This document shows, piece after piece, positions 46,080 through 56,889 of a stretch of 64,000 nucleotides of DNA (positions are counted from its first letter, which is position 1; every line of letters starts with the position of its first letter). The stretch is from positions 5,486,001-5,550,000 of the forward strand of contig JAEVHH010000002.1 in NCBI GenBank assembly GCA_017607445.1. Reading direction: 5' to 3'. Source of the stretch: Histoplasma ohiense. Lineage: Eukaryota; Ascomycota; Eurotiomycetes; Onygenales; Ajellomycetaceae. A program made the translations under genes and the position numbers. The notes under the pieces were generated by a model. It saw nothing but the letters and a program-made list of their open reading frames with translations, was not told the DNA's origin and searched no databases.

Positions 46080-48772
46080 ATGGCTTCTCTCCGTGTCCAC
46101 GACTCGCGACCTCGCACCCGATCCAAGTCCCCCAGTGGACGGATTCGGGAACACTCGCGCAGTAGAGAGACTCGGGCACCGTCACCTCCGAGAGAAAAGA
46201 CTGGACGATCCTCCAAAAAGTACTATCATCCTGACTCGGAGGAGGAGACCCCGTATGCTAGCTCACGGTCCAGCAGAAAGTATTATGGCTACCATGCTGA
46301 AGATGACAAATATCGACGCACTGAGAAGCCTAATCGGCAGTATCAACCACATCCACAGCCACAGCCTCCTGGCTACTATATGTCAGACGAAGAAGAAGGG
46401 CCACGGAAACGCACCAGCACAGCAGAGCCTCCAAAATCTTACAAATACCGTTACGACTCAGATCGTGACCGGCGACACTCAAGAACCCAGAGTTCAAACC
46501 ATTCAAAGTACGAGTCGTATTCGGACGATTCCGTCACCGATTCGGAGGACGATGCATTGGCCTACGGAGATGGACCTTATACCCCCTCTGCTCCTAGTTA
46601 CGAACGACTGCGGGAAAAATATACATCTGCTGCAAAACAACCTGATTCAGATTCAACTGGGGGTTCGCTCAAATATGGCCGTGCCTTAGCTAAACTTCGT
46701 GGAGAAGAGTCCCCCAACCATCCCTATCGCCGCGATTACGATTCAAGAGAGCATCCAAGCTATGCGAAACCTGAAACTTTCCGCTATGCACAACCCTCTG
46801 AACTTCGCCAGAATCATCCGGATGACCCTGGAGCGAGACAGTATGGGAGCAAACATCAAAACCCGGTTGATTGGGCGGAAGTTCCAGAATGCGAACGCCC
46901 CGGGTTTGTGCCTCCACCTGAGTTTAACAATCCTGTCACATCTGCGCAACGCCCTATGCCAATTCCTGCCACTACTTATTCGGCGGTTGATCCGTCCCAT
47001 GTACCACACACCCCAATCCCTCCGAATCAGTATCCGTCAGCATCTCACGCTGGATATAACGCACAACAATATGCCAATATGCCAATACCGCGATCGAGTG
47101 GGGCCGGGCCGCTCCCTACAGCAACTATACCAACCGATTCTGGTCATCAGCGCCAATACTTGACGGAGGAAGCTCCAGACCCTCACCAATATTATGCCCA
47201 GCCAGCCCAATTCCAATATGCGCAGCCTGACCACAATATCAAATACATCTCAAAGTCCACCAAGCCATACACACAGAGCTCTAAAAACCAATTCGTCAAA
47301 CCATACTCCCAAGTTCCTGATCCAACATATGTTGAAATTAAACCAAAGAAATCGGCCGAACGCCCACACGCCTTATCCATTTCCACTTCCAATGGTCATA
47401 TGGCTCTACCCGGTAGCTTTCCGGATGCAAGTCGACCTCCTGCCAGCCCACTTCTCGAGGCTTATAAAGGCACATACCAGAGCATCTCGCCCATGCCCTG
47501 GCCAGCATCCGTTCCTTCCTATTTGGATGAAGGATTATCAGATCTGGAGCCGCTAGATGGTGGCGCAATCTCAGGCTCGGAGTTAGGCAGATCCAGGAAA
47601 AGTAAATCTACGAAGGACGACGATAGTAGCAAGACAAAGAGCAAGTCGTCAATGCTAGGTGCGGACATAAAACTAATTGCACCTGCGAACGTCAAGAAGA
47701 AAGTATCCTTCTACGATCCGAAACCCGACGCGAAGGAGTTGAAAGCCTCCCTACGCCATTCTCACGTAGACCCCAAACCTCTGATAGATGTTCTCCCGTA
47801 TCTTTCTTCGGATGATCTACTCGCCCTCCGTACTGAATATAAAAATATCGCTAAAGTAGGCGGCAAGGGAATCAATATAGCCAAACAAATCAAGGTGCAA
47901 GTCCCAGGAAATTTCGGCAAAGTTTGCTACGCGACAGCATTAGGTAGGTGGGAATCCGAGGCACACTGGGCCAATTTCTGGTACCGATCAAACTCGCTGC
48001 GCCGGGAGCTTCTCATCGAGTCTCTTATCGGCCGGACTAATGCTGAAATTCGCGAGATTAAAAAGTGTTTCCGCGACAAGCGGTATGGAGATGATCTTGA
48101 AAAGTGCATGAAAGCTGAGCTTAGGGCAGACAAGTTTCGCGCTGCGATCCTACTAGCGCTCGAAGAGCGGCGGCAATCCAATTCAGCCCCTCTCGACAAA
48201 ACCCTTGTTCGCGACGACATGCGCGATCTCCACCGCGCTCTAATTTCGCGAGAAGGGGGAGAGACGGCGATGATACAAATTATCATCGTCAGGGGGGATA
48301 CGCATCTCCGTGAGGTTTTGCATGTTTATGAAGATACTTACCACAAAAACTTCGCGAAAGAAATGATAACCAAGTCACAAAATTTAGTCGTAAGTGCCAA
48401 ACCCCCCCCTCATCTTTCATGTGCAACAAGACATCGCTAACAATACCTCTTCCATAGGGCGAAACCCTTGTACATGTTCTCAACGGAGCGCTTAATCGCC
48501 CGATGCGGGATGCCCTCCTTCTCCACCAAGCAATTTCAGAATCAGGCACAGGTCGTGAACGTGCCGAGTTGCTGATTTCGCGACTAGTCCGCATGCACTG
48601 GGAACCTAACCACCTTGAACATGTCAAGTCAGAGTACAAAAGACGCTATAAGCAATCCGTCGAGGATGCCATCGACCGAGAGGTTATTAACGGTGTCCAC
48701 AAAGATTGGGCGGAGTTTTGTATTGGGTTGGTCAAGAGCTCCAGAGTTCATATTGCTAATGGAACTGCGTAG
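46080..48772 (+). CDS. Annexin-like protein with long disordered N-terminus (AnxC4-like)
   Basis: Two exons (46080-48389 and 48458-48772, phase 0, GTAAGT donor) encode 874 aa. The first ~570 residues are low complexity: an Arg/Ser-rich start (RTRSKSPSGRIREHSRSRETR), many Tyr, Pro, Gln and Asp/Ser clusters, and basic KSKSTKDDDSSKTKSKSS. The last ~300 residues look like divergent annexin repeats. ASLRHSHVDPKPLIDVLPYLSSDDLLALRTEYKNIAKVGGKGINIAKQIK recalls an annexin repeat core, and three further units follow (ESLIGRTNAEIREIKKCFRDKRYGDDLEKCMKAEL; RDMRDLHRAL...; LVHVLNGALNRPMRDALLLHQAI). The usual type II calcium ligands (GxGT...E) are not clearly kept, so calcium-dependent phospholipid binding is uncertain. 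Filamentous fungi carry such annexin-like proteins. Note that the protein strings here are quoted only in part. Confidence 0.8.
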
Positions 48773-49646
48773 TCTCGAAACAATATCGTTGGTCATTGTT
48801 ATGGTTATGGTTATGATGATTGCTTATTGATGACTCCTTGGGCCCTGGATGACAGTGTTTTATATTTTCGTAATTTCATCAATCAGTTTGGGTCCCCATC
48901 TATTTTGTGTTATTTCCTTTCTATATATGTATCTGAAAGTGTTGAAATTTCACTGGGCAGTCTGTAAAAACCGCTGGCCACCTGCGACCTTCTCCCCGCG
49001 AATTTATCCTATATCTGCGATTTAGTCAGGTTATAAAGCTTTGTCGTTTGGTTCATTTTGCTCTCATGCCACCATACTTCGAAATCAAAAGGTAAAAATT
49101 ACTCCCTCCTGTGCCCAAACTTAGAAACAGATTAAAGTTGGTTTAATCTTGTCCGAACCACCACTGTCGAGATCGTATCGACGCATGTCCATGTCCAAAT
49201 ACACAAATGTCATGGCTGCTCACCGACCTTATGCTTCTCAAATCAAGCTATGTCCGATGTCTAGCTACATAATATTTTAGTCTATTCCCGTCCAACATGC
49301 CACAAGAATTCTTACTCTGTACGGAGTACGGAGTACGCAGCGTATGCTTGAAATAACCTCCACGTAGCGGCAGGATTACAGGGTACATGGGTGTGATCAA
49401 GCACCAAACATGCTAGTCCTTGGAGAAGCCCCCTGGCTGCTATCTTGTTTTTCATGATTACTAGTAGCGATGGTGCTAACGGCGCCTCGATTTGTCCAAC
49501 TCCTCTTCCAACTCTCCTCTACGGTATTCCTGTTGTTGGTGGCCTTTGTCGGGAATAAATAAAACTTACTATTTTACTCCAGCTAATTTATTCAACTCCT
49601 CAAACCAAGAGAGCAAACATCAAAAGCAACCTAACCGTCCTGAATA
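48773..49646. other. Intergenic region with TACGGAGTA motif repeats
   Basis: About 870 bp. It contains a double CGGAGTACGGAGTACG element at about 49321-49336. No gene is supported. It serves as the upstream region of the next gene. Confidence 0.6.
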
Positions 49647-50498
49647 ATGACAAATTCACGCACTAACGAAGCAGACCTGGACGTCGAGGCTCACGCGGCT
49701 TTTACGGTGATGCCCTACATTTCTCCTTCACAAACCTCGCCCACCGCTGGCATCACCCTCAAACTATCGTCATCATGGACCTACTGCGGACCACTACTGA
49801 ATCTACCGCTCCAAAGTCCTCCTCCCTCATTCTACACGTGGTCCGAACAAACCGTAAATGGCTCCATCCTTCCCGCTCTCACCCAGTTTATCAGCTTCGC
49901 CAACGAATTCCTCCTCAAAAACAACCTCTCCCACTACTGGCTCACGATCAAGGCTTCTAGAGGAACAGACGAATTTGATATGCCGCGATGGCATACCGAT
50001 GACCTGTTTTATAGCAAGGGCGACGAGGACCCCATCACCAAACTACGTGAAACGAAGTGGAAACTCGCTACAACTCTGCTAGGCCCCAGCACACTCTTCT
50101 TAACCTCCCCTGCCCGCGCACGCTCCATCCACAACCGAATAAAACAGTCAGTCCGCGATGAAAGTAAGAAACACCTCTGTGCGCCTGTTCGATGTGTCGG
50201 GTGCGCCACAGCTGCGGAATCGGTGCGCCTGCGTTTGGCTGAAGAATTCCGAGACCACGGATACGTACAGGCGGGTCCGGGAGAGTGTACATTTTTCCGC
50301 GTGGGGGACGATGAGGGGGCGGTACACTCAGAACCTCCGTCCCATGGTGATCGGATATTTGTGAATGTGGTGCCGGGGCGGGAGGAGGAGCTAAAAGAAC
50401 TCATGAAGAAATGGGGCATGAAATTTCCGCGCGCCTGGTGTCTAGATTTACCGCTGCAGCTTAGTATGGGGCCAGTTCGGGATACATGGGAATGCTGA
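49647..50498 (+). CDS. Conserved hypothetical protein, DUF1826-like
   Basis: A single-exon ORF of 283 aa with coherent composition and no signal peptide. The central segment FDMPRWHTDDLFY followed by TKWKLATTLLGPSTLFL, and a later HSEPPSHGDRIFVNVVPG, parallel the layout of DUF1826 proteins: a P-R-F/W-H-x-D motif, then a short strand with GPGT, and later an H-x-x-P-P-x-R element. That layout also resembles 2-oxoglutarate/Fe(II) dioxygenase-like folds, where the H-x-D and the later His bind iron. If right, H116 (approximately) and D118 would be metal ligands. There are paired cysteines in CVGCA (about residue 190). Function is unknown. The match is by eye and could be only structural resemblance. 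Confidence 0.6.
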   Translation: MTNSRTNEADLDVEAHAAFTVMPYISPSQTSPTAGITLKLSSSWTYCGPLLNLPLQSPPPSFYTWSEQTVNGSILPALTQFISFANEFLLKNNLSHYWLTIKASRGTDEFDMPRWHTDDLFYSKGDEDPITKLRETKWKLATTLLGPSTLFLTSPARARSIHNRIKQSVRDESKKHLCAPVRCVGCATAAESVRLRLAEEFRDHGYVQAGPGECTFFRVGDDEGAVHSEPPSHGDRIFVNVVPGREEELKELMKKWGMKFPRAWCLDLPLQLSMGPVRDTWEC

Positions 50499-52057
50499 GT
50501 TGAAAAGAAGCGTGTTGGTAACTATGTGCAGGCAGTGCCAACACTGTTTCTCCCTTCAACTTTTTTTGGTGTTACCATTCCACCGTTACCAACGGTGTTA
50601 ACTCGCATTTCATTCCTTGACTTCATTCGACACAACTTTTTTTTGTGTTCTTCTTTTCCCTCCACGTCCTCATTTTTAAGCCTCGTGAAAGACTACTATT
50701 TTTGTCTCCGTATCACAATCGCACACGCTCCCACGTCTACGACGGGCCCTATTTTTGAAGGATCTGTGAGGCCCTAGGAAACGCAGTCAACAAAATGACC
50801 TTCAACGAACGGTGCAAACTTTCAGTGTTTGCTCGCGTTAATCAATCGGAAGTAATACGTGTTCAAGTCCGAATTTACCATCAGCCAATATCCGTCGCTC
50901 AACTCTAGACTGCGACAAACAGCCTATCACGTTAACCCAAGGTCCAGTTAAATTCTATGGGGATTCCATTCTCAAATTTAACGAAAGGATGTTGGCAAGT
51001 TCGTCCAAAAATATTCTCGGACTGATTTTTGTGCGAGCCCTTGGAGAGAAAGATATCATTTATACATTACATCAAAGTCGATTTTTATGTGTACAGTACA
51101 TTTTTAGAACTATTATTAGTCGCGCTTAGCCCGCGCTCGAATTTTAAAATTTCACCCAAGCACTTTTGGTTGCCTTGATTCCATTTTCTCCCGATTGGTA
51201 TGCAGGCGTTAAACAGGTCTGGCATGACCAACTATACGTATGCATTTCAGGCGCATATCTCTGCATATCACTATATCAGCCACTCATTTCGGACAGCCAA
51301 ATCCACTTCTCAAAGAGGATCGAGACCCAAAACCGAGGCGCATCCCACAACAAGTGAGCCATGTATGTATATACAAGGCCTATTGGCCGCAATGGCTTGA
51401 ATGACCCAACAAAGGATGGAAGAAGAGATTCAGCCACTCCTTAAGAAGTGCATCTCGCATGTGTCTTGTTGGGGCTGAAGGTCATACCCTCACAGCCAAC
51501 ATGAAGCCCTCTGCACTTTGGTCCTCGGGTCGAGTTTCATGAAACGATGATTTTTGAAATGCGACCAGGTCGAGCGATGTCATACAGACGTTTAAGTTTC
51601 TCATTTGAGGTGGAATGCAGAGGGTTCTCCGGACACCGCCTCTCTACTTCATTCAGCACTTACGTATATACAGTACACACTGGCATACATGCATACAAAG
51701 CTCTTTGACTTTGAATCCCGACAGATCACAACCTGTTTATGCAAGGTACGTGTTCCAACCAACCAACTTAACAGTCTAGAGCCCACCATCGAGAAAGTTC
51801 GACTTGGTTCAAAGAAGCAAGTCGTCGAGTTGCGTCTTGTTATCAGTGAGTCCATTCCCTCCCCTCCGTGCTTCCACTTGGCGATTTTCAATCTCAGAAG
51901 TAAATTAACACCAGGCCAGCCTTCGCATATCTTAAACATCGAGGAGCCATCCGCCTCTCAAGCGCATTCCCATTTTTCCCTCTCCCTCATTCCTTCTACT
52001 TCTGCATTATCTGAACGATCAAAAATCCTAACCGTTCAATTCAGTCCAAATCAAATC
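50499..52057. other. Intergenic region, no supported gene
   Basis: About 1.56 kb. An open frame runs from 51605 into the small peptide gene, but its upstream part has no signal peptide or conserved sequence and is probably 5' UTR. Nothing else is supported. Confidence 0.55.
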
Positions 52058-52425
52058 ATGAAACCTGCCTGGGCCCTCTGCGTGATGTTCGTTAACCTCC
52101 TGGTCACAGTGGCTGCCACACCAATGTCTCCCAATATCTCGCGGGATGTCTTGAATCCCCGCACACAAGTTGTAACTTTTTATACTTCTTTACCCATGTC
52201 TCACAACTCCATTCCCCCAGGCCTATTTCCATCGTGCCCAATCTACGTCCTCATTTAATTCACTGGCGCATGAGCGGATCAGTTAAAAGAAAAGCCCCCG
52301 CAAAGCTAACCCATAACAAACCTTAAATGGTGATTTTGACCCCATTACAGTGTACCGGAACATGCGCTCAAAGGGGCGGAAAATGTTGGGAGGAGGGATG
52401 CAGATGTAACCGTTTCGTAAGTTAG
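52058..52425 (+). CDS. Small secreted cysteine-rich peptide, defensin-like cysteine spacing
   Basis: A likely two-exon gene. Exon 1 starts at 52058 and encodes a clear signal peptide (KPAWALCVMFVNLLVTVAA, cleavage likely after ATA/TP) plus a short polar propeptide-like stretch. Two GT sites at 52169 and 52172 both fall in phase 0. Exon 2 is 52351-52425, after a CCCATTACAG acceptor with a GCTAAC branch-type sequence about 50 bp upstream. It encodes 24 residues with five cysteines spaced C-x3-C-x6-C-x4-C-x-C, including RGGKC before the CRC pair. C-x3-C, then GxC, then C-x-C is the core of CS-alpha-beta defensins, including fungal ones such as plectasin and micasin. The usual first cysteine is absent here, so the fold is uncertain. 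The precursor would be about 61-62 aa. The stop follows a GTAAGT that could alternatively be a further splice donor. Confidence 0.5.
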
Positions 52426-53177
52426 GATTCTTCTTCATCTCCCAAGCGGCCGAATGCCACAACAAGACATTTGTTCAAAGACCCAAGAAAGAAACAATCT
52501 CATCCCCCCACCCTATGAAGCATCCATCCACTTTAGATGCTCAGATAGTTGCACAGGAAATAGGCTGATGAAAGAAATCTTCGCTTAATATAAACAGAGC
52601 GGTTTGTGCGTTCCTTATAAATAAATTATAATCAGGTCGGCTACTCGGGAAATGGAGATCCGGAACAGACTTGTACACAGTGGACGTATATGTATGCATG
52701 TATTGCAACGCTGAAGTGTATGGGTGTATGTATGTATCCATGTTAGCAAGCCGGCAATACAATGCCAAAGACTATGTTTCCATACACCTCCCAGCCGCCT
52801 ATTGAGCAAGCTATGCGGGATGCCACTCCCCCGCTTCATGGTCCTTGTGGCAAAGCTCTCTATACCTTTTATCACCGTACATCTCGTTTAGCTCGGTGTT
52901 GTTCATAATAATCTTTAGAGGCCCCGTGAGCCTGCTCTAGGATTGCTCCATACCCAATGAACTCAGATCTATTACGGAACCCATTCAAGAACTGCTCAGG
53001 AGATTGGTTAATATTGTCTCACTATTACTGGGAGTTCTCGATTGACTACAAAATCCAAGCGGGTGGAATAGCGATATCGAGTGGGTATTGATTCGTATTC
53101 CTAAGGCTAACCAGGGAAGGCTCCGGCCTGACTGTTTTCAAACCAGAAGAATACTATTAATTGGAACAACAAATGAA

Positions 53178-53531
53178 TCAAGAATCAGCCGACGAATCCT
53201 GCATTGCAGCCTTTTGCTTCTCCTTGTTTTCCTTCTGCTTGATCTTGCTACTCTTCGCGGCCTAAATCATCAACTCCTTTTCCTTGTCACTCAGCTTCGG
53301 CAGGGCGTCAGACAAGCTCTCCTTCAGCTTCTGTTTCTCGACCTCAATTTGGTCTTCAGAGGTAGGCGTAAGGGATGGAAAAAGGGCGATCAGTATGCTG
53401 CCCGACTGTAACGATTCCGTAACTCATGAGGGGATACGCTCAAGCGAATCTCAATTGTTGAGGTAGTAACTGAGAATCGACGCGAAGCTTTCGCGAGCAA
53501 GCTCTTTCTTCCAGGACTTGTTGTCACTCAT
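53178..53531 (-). pseudogene. Possible broken small lysine-rich protein gene
   Basis: On the minus strand an ATG at 53531 begins MSDNKSWKKELARESF and stops at 53451. A second coding-like piece, DQIEVEKQKLKESLSD followed by DKEKELMI, ends in TAG at 53262-53264. The same frame continues past that TAG with AAKSSKIKQKENKEKQKAA to a TGA at 53178. The composition (heptad-like Lys/Glu/Leu) is that of a short helical protein. A GTTACT to TGAAG intron would join the pieces in frame, but the donor is weak. It could be a small gene, a gene with a nonsense change, or chance. Confidence 0.25.
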
Positions 53532-53803
53532 GTCATTCTGTGGTCGGTCGCTTGCTCTCCACAGTTGAGTTCAGGATAGCCTACCCTCCATGAAACAGGT
53601 GCACAAACTTACCCTTATGCTATATCACAATTTGTATCAAAAACTCATTATGTAGTACAAGGATTCCCGACTCGAAAAATCGAAATAGCTGTGTATTGTT
53701 GTTTCTTTTCCTCTTTTAAAAAGAAGCTTAAACTTGACGAAACCAACAAACACTATCATTCAGTTTACTATCAAATTGGCGAATGGAAAGTCCAGTAAAT
53801 AAG

Positions 53804-53824
53804 AAAAAAAAAAAAAAAAAAAAA
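53804..53824. repeat. Poly-A tract (21 A)
   Basis: A 21-base A homopolymer followed at 53856-53896 by a T-rich low-complexity run. Confidence 0.95.
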
Positions 53825-55021
53825 GCAGATGGAAAGGGGCGAATAGAGGTTTTCTTTTTTTCTTTTTCTTTTCTTTTTTTCTTTTTTTTTTTTTTTCAAT
53901 AATTAGTCTGTGGAAGTAGAAGAAGACAATATTTCAAAGAATTAAGCGAACACAAAGCAGGGAGATAAAGATGGTGCGAGCTAAGCTACGCCAATGGAGA
54001 GTTTTATTGCACTGGAGCAGTGGACTGGGAATGAAATGGAACATAACAATCAGATTGAAAAGTCCTTGTCAAAAACAAAATAATGATTTAATTTAAATTT
54101 AATTGCGAGATTGCCTGCTGGCATTCTAACACAAAAAGAAAATAGTGAAAAGGAAATAAATGGCAGGCTATCACAAAGGGACGTTTTGATCCATTAAAAA
54201 GGCGCTGGGCGTGGAGAGAAGAAAGGGAATTGGAAAAGGTTTCAGTAAGGGGAGGAAATGAGGGAGGGGGGAATAATTAAGGAGAAAGAGGGAACATGGA
54301 AGATTGAAGTAGAATTTCATGTTTAAAACATACAAGCCTTGATCGGCGACGATAAGTGAAAAGAACTAGAAAAAATAGGGGCCACCTCGATGAGAAAAGA
54401 ACTGGGGGAAATGGAGATAAGACAAGAGGTGGGATGAAGCAATATATGGAAAAAGAAGCCAGTGAAACAAAATGAAAAGGACAAGTGAAAGCAAGATTGT
54501 GGGATATAACGTTGTGTTAGAGCATTGAAAAAACAGTAGATGAAGGAAGAAGCAGAACGAAAAGGAGAACAAGCGAGTAGAAAAAATATATCCATCATCT
54601 TACACAAGCTGTTCGAAGAAAGGAGAGAAGACAGAGTTAGCTAGCCCTTTGGATAATGGAAGGCGGCACAGCAGAATGCTGGCTGTACACAATTGCCTCT
54701 ATCTCTCTGCTTTCTTTATCTTCTTTGGTTTTTTTTTTTTTTTTTTTTAATTCCTTTTTTTATATTTTTATTTTGATCGAGACAGCCTTCCAGTCAAAGC
54801 AACCCTTTTTTCCCTTCCCTCTCAATCTCTCGATTCAAATTCGGGCGACATCGCAGCAACGGTGGAGTAATTTTCAAGGCCTGCAAGAAGGAAAGAAGAA
54901 AGAAATTGTCTGCGGGTCAGCAGCCTGTCACATAAAATGAAATCGCACCCACCCACACCCACCCACACATACACACACGTATTCAACTTGAAGTCAACGA
55001 AGAACAAAAAGAGAAAGAAAA

Positions 55022-56889
55022 TCATCGAGTGGCACGACCACTCCTTCCAGAACCACCACGAACTCCATTTTTACTCGAGGATCCACTTGGTCCATTACCG
55101 TTATTGTTAAGACGACTAGTTCTCCATCTTTCGTACCACACTTCCCGACTAGCCTCGCGGAGTTCCCCGCGCCATTCTCCAAACACGGTGTCCTTCAGCT
55201 TGACAAAATCGCAGTGCTCAGGGTTGTAAGGGTCAGCGAAACCCCAGGGGAACTTGCGGCCAATGGGACCATTGTTATCTTCCAGAGAGTAGGGATCGGG
55301 AGAGAGAATTGATAACGGTAGGAACGGATATTCCCCGTTTGCATTGAGGTTCGCGTTGATGCTTGAGACAGAAGTTGAGGATTTTCGAATCCCGCCGTTA
55401 TTCTGGCGGGATGTGGGCGACTGAGGGTTGGGGGGGGACAGGGGGACCGTGTCTGAGTCCGGGGTGCGGCGGCCAGTTGTTGGTCTTTTAGCTTCAGCAT
55501 CCGTTTCGGTTTGGGTTTGAATCTGAGTGTCGTCGTCTTCCTGTTGGTTCAAATCGTCCTCGTCCTGCTCATCGAATCTGTCAAACCCATCAGATGAGGA
55601 CGTATCATCCTGGTCCTCAAGCGTCAAGACCTCCAGCGGATCCAAGCCAGCCTTCTTCAGGCTTTCCCATACAGTCTTCTTGAGGAAAGCCATGTGGCCA
55701 GTGGTGATGGTATCTGCTTTGCTGATTATTGGGACAACGGTAGTCATCCCTTGCATCGTACGGATGACTTGGATATCCAGGTTTTCATCGAGACCCCCAA
55801 TGAGACGAACACTCGAAGATTTCTCTGGGTCATCCACGGATTCCTGTGCAGCGGCAATGTTGGCATCCAGTCGCGCAGGGTCGAGGATGAGGAATGCGCA
55901 GTGAATGTGAGTGTCACGCACGCCCGGTGCGCGAATTACTTTCATCTCTTCGTTAAAGGTTTCTTCGAATTTACTCTCTAAAAAGGATGTGATCCCACGA
56001 AGCTGCAGATCAACAACATTTGACTCCAGTCCCTGTGAATCCCACAGCGTAAGCCCCACGCGCTCTCCGTCAATTTCAGTCTCCAGGTAATGTGATGTGA
56101 AATTGTTATTAGCTGCTGACATTTGCACGGGCTCCTCGAATTCATCTGGAGCTCGTGTAGGGCGTTTCTTCGGGGGAAGCTGGAGGGAGGTACGCAAGAA
56201 ATTGAGAAAGGAAGTCTTTCCAGATTTTCGAGCACCGATAACAAGAATACTGTTAAGAGGAGTGATTTAGTATGTCGATTTTCTTGGGTTATGTAACAGT
56301 GAGGGGGAGAGAGTTAAATGGAAACTTACTTGTATGGGGTTGGGTCTTTGCGTCTTCTCACCCTCCGTGGGCTATTGATAGTGCTGACTGCGCTGCTCGC
56401 ATAGCTGTATCGGCCACGATGTGTCATGCTCTCTGTTCTCGCGTACGGGTCGATAACCTCGCTACCTCTTCCGCCAGCTGCGCCGGAATATGGAAACGCG
56501 GGTGCGTTTGGATCAATGTAACTCCCACCGCGGTTTGGAATAGCAGTCGTGTTCATCTGTCGAGCATTTTCACCGCCAAAGGTTTTCAGCTGGGGAGGAG
56601 CGGGCAAATCTGGCAGACGAGGGGCATATTTCGCGACAGCACCAGCTTCGCGCTGTCGTCGCAACAGTTCTTCTTTAGCCATTTCCTTTTGCATCCTTTT
56701 GCTCATCCTTCCTCCCGAAGCTTTGCGATCCCCGCTGAGAGGTTCGGTCGACTTTGAACGACGAAGGAAACCTAGAGATGTTCGTCTTACGGTTTGAGAG
56801 TTGGCGTTAGCCGAACCATTCTCAGTGGCAGTTGGAAGAGCGTCCGGAGGTGAACTGCGCCCGGGGGTTGGAGGCGCCGGACTGGACAT
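55022..56889 (-). CDS. AspE-type septin-family GTPase
   Basis: A septin-like GTPase of the AspE group found in filamentous fungi; septins assemble into filaments at septa, tips and branch sites. Two exons, 56889-56330 and 56249-55022 (GTAAGT donor, AACAG acceptor, phase 2), give 595 aa. The N-terminal ~185 residues are a polar extension with basic Arg/Lys clusters. The P-loop GARKSGKT lies at residues 192-199, the switch II DSQG at 257-260, and the G4 motif SKAD at 363-366, all of which keep the septin pattern. After G4 there is a low-complexity insertion rich in Asp, Glu, Gln and Thr (DEQDEDDLNQQEDDD), then HCDFVKLKDTVFGEWRGELRE, typical of the septin unique region. No C-terminal coiled coil is present. 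The start at 56889 was preferred over the in-frame upstream codon at 56937, which lies before a GTACGC that looks like a 5' UTR intron donor. Confidence 0.88.

Larger units (their letters stand above)
52426..55021. other. Intergenic region with simple repeats and a possible broken small gene
   Basis: About 2.6 kb. It contains the weak coding trace at 53178-53531 (listed separately), poly-A at 53804-53824, and pyrimidine-rich and purine-rich runs from 53856 to 54600. No other gene is supported. Confidence 0.55.

Noticed and set aside
46072..47163. Additional open frames within the annexin-like gene
   Set aside because: Alternative frames of a low-complexity coding region; the annexin-like frame is longer, starts with ATG and splices into the conserved C-terminus.
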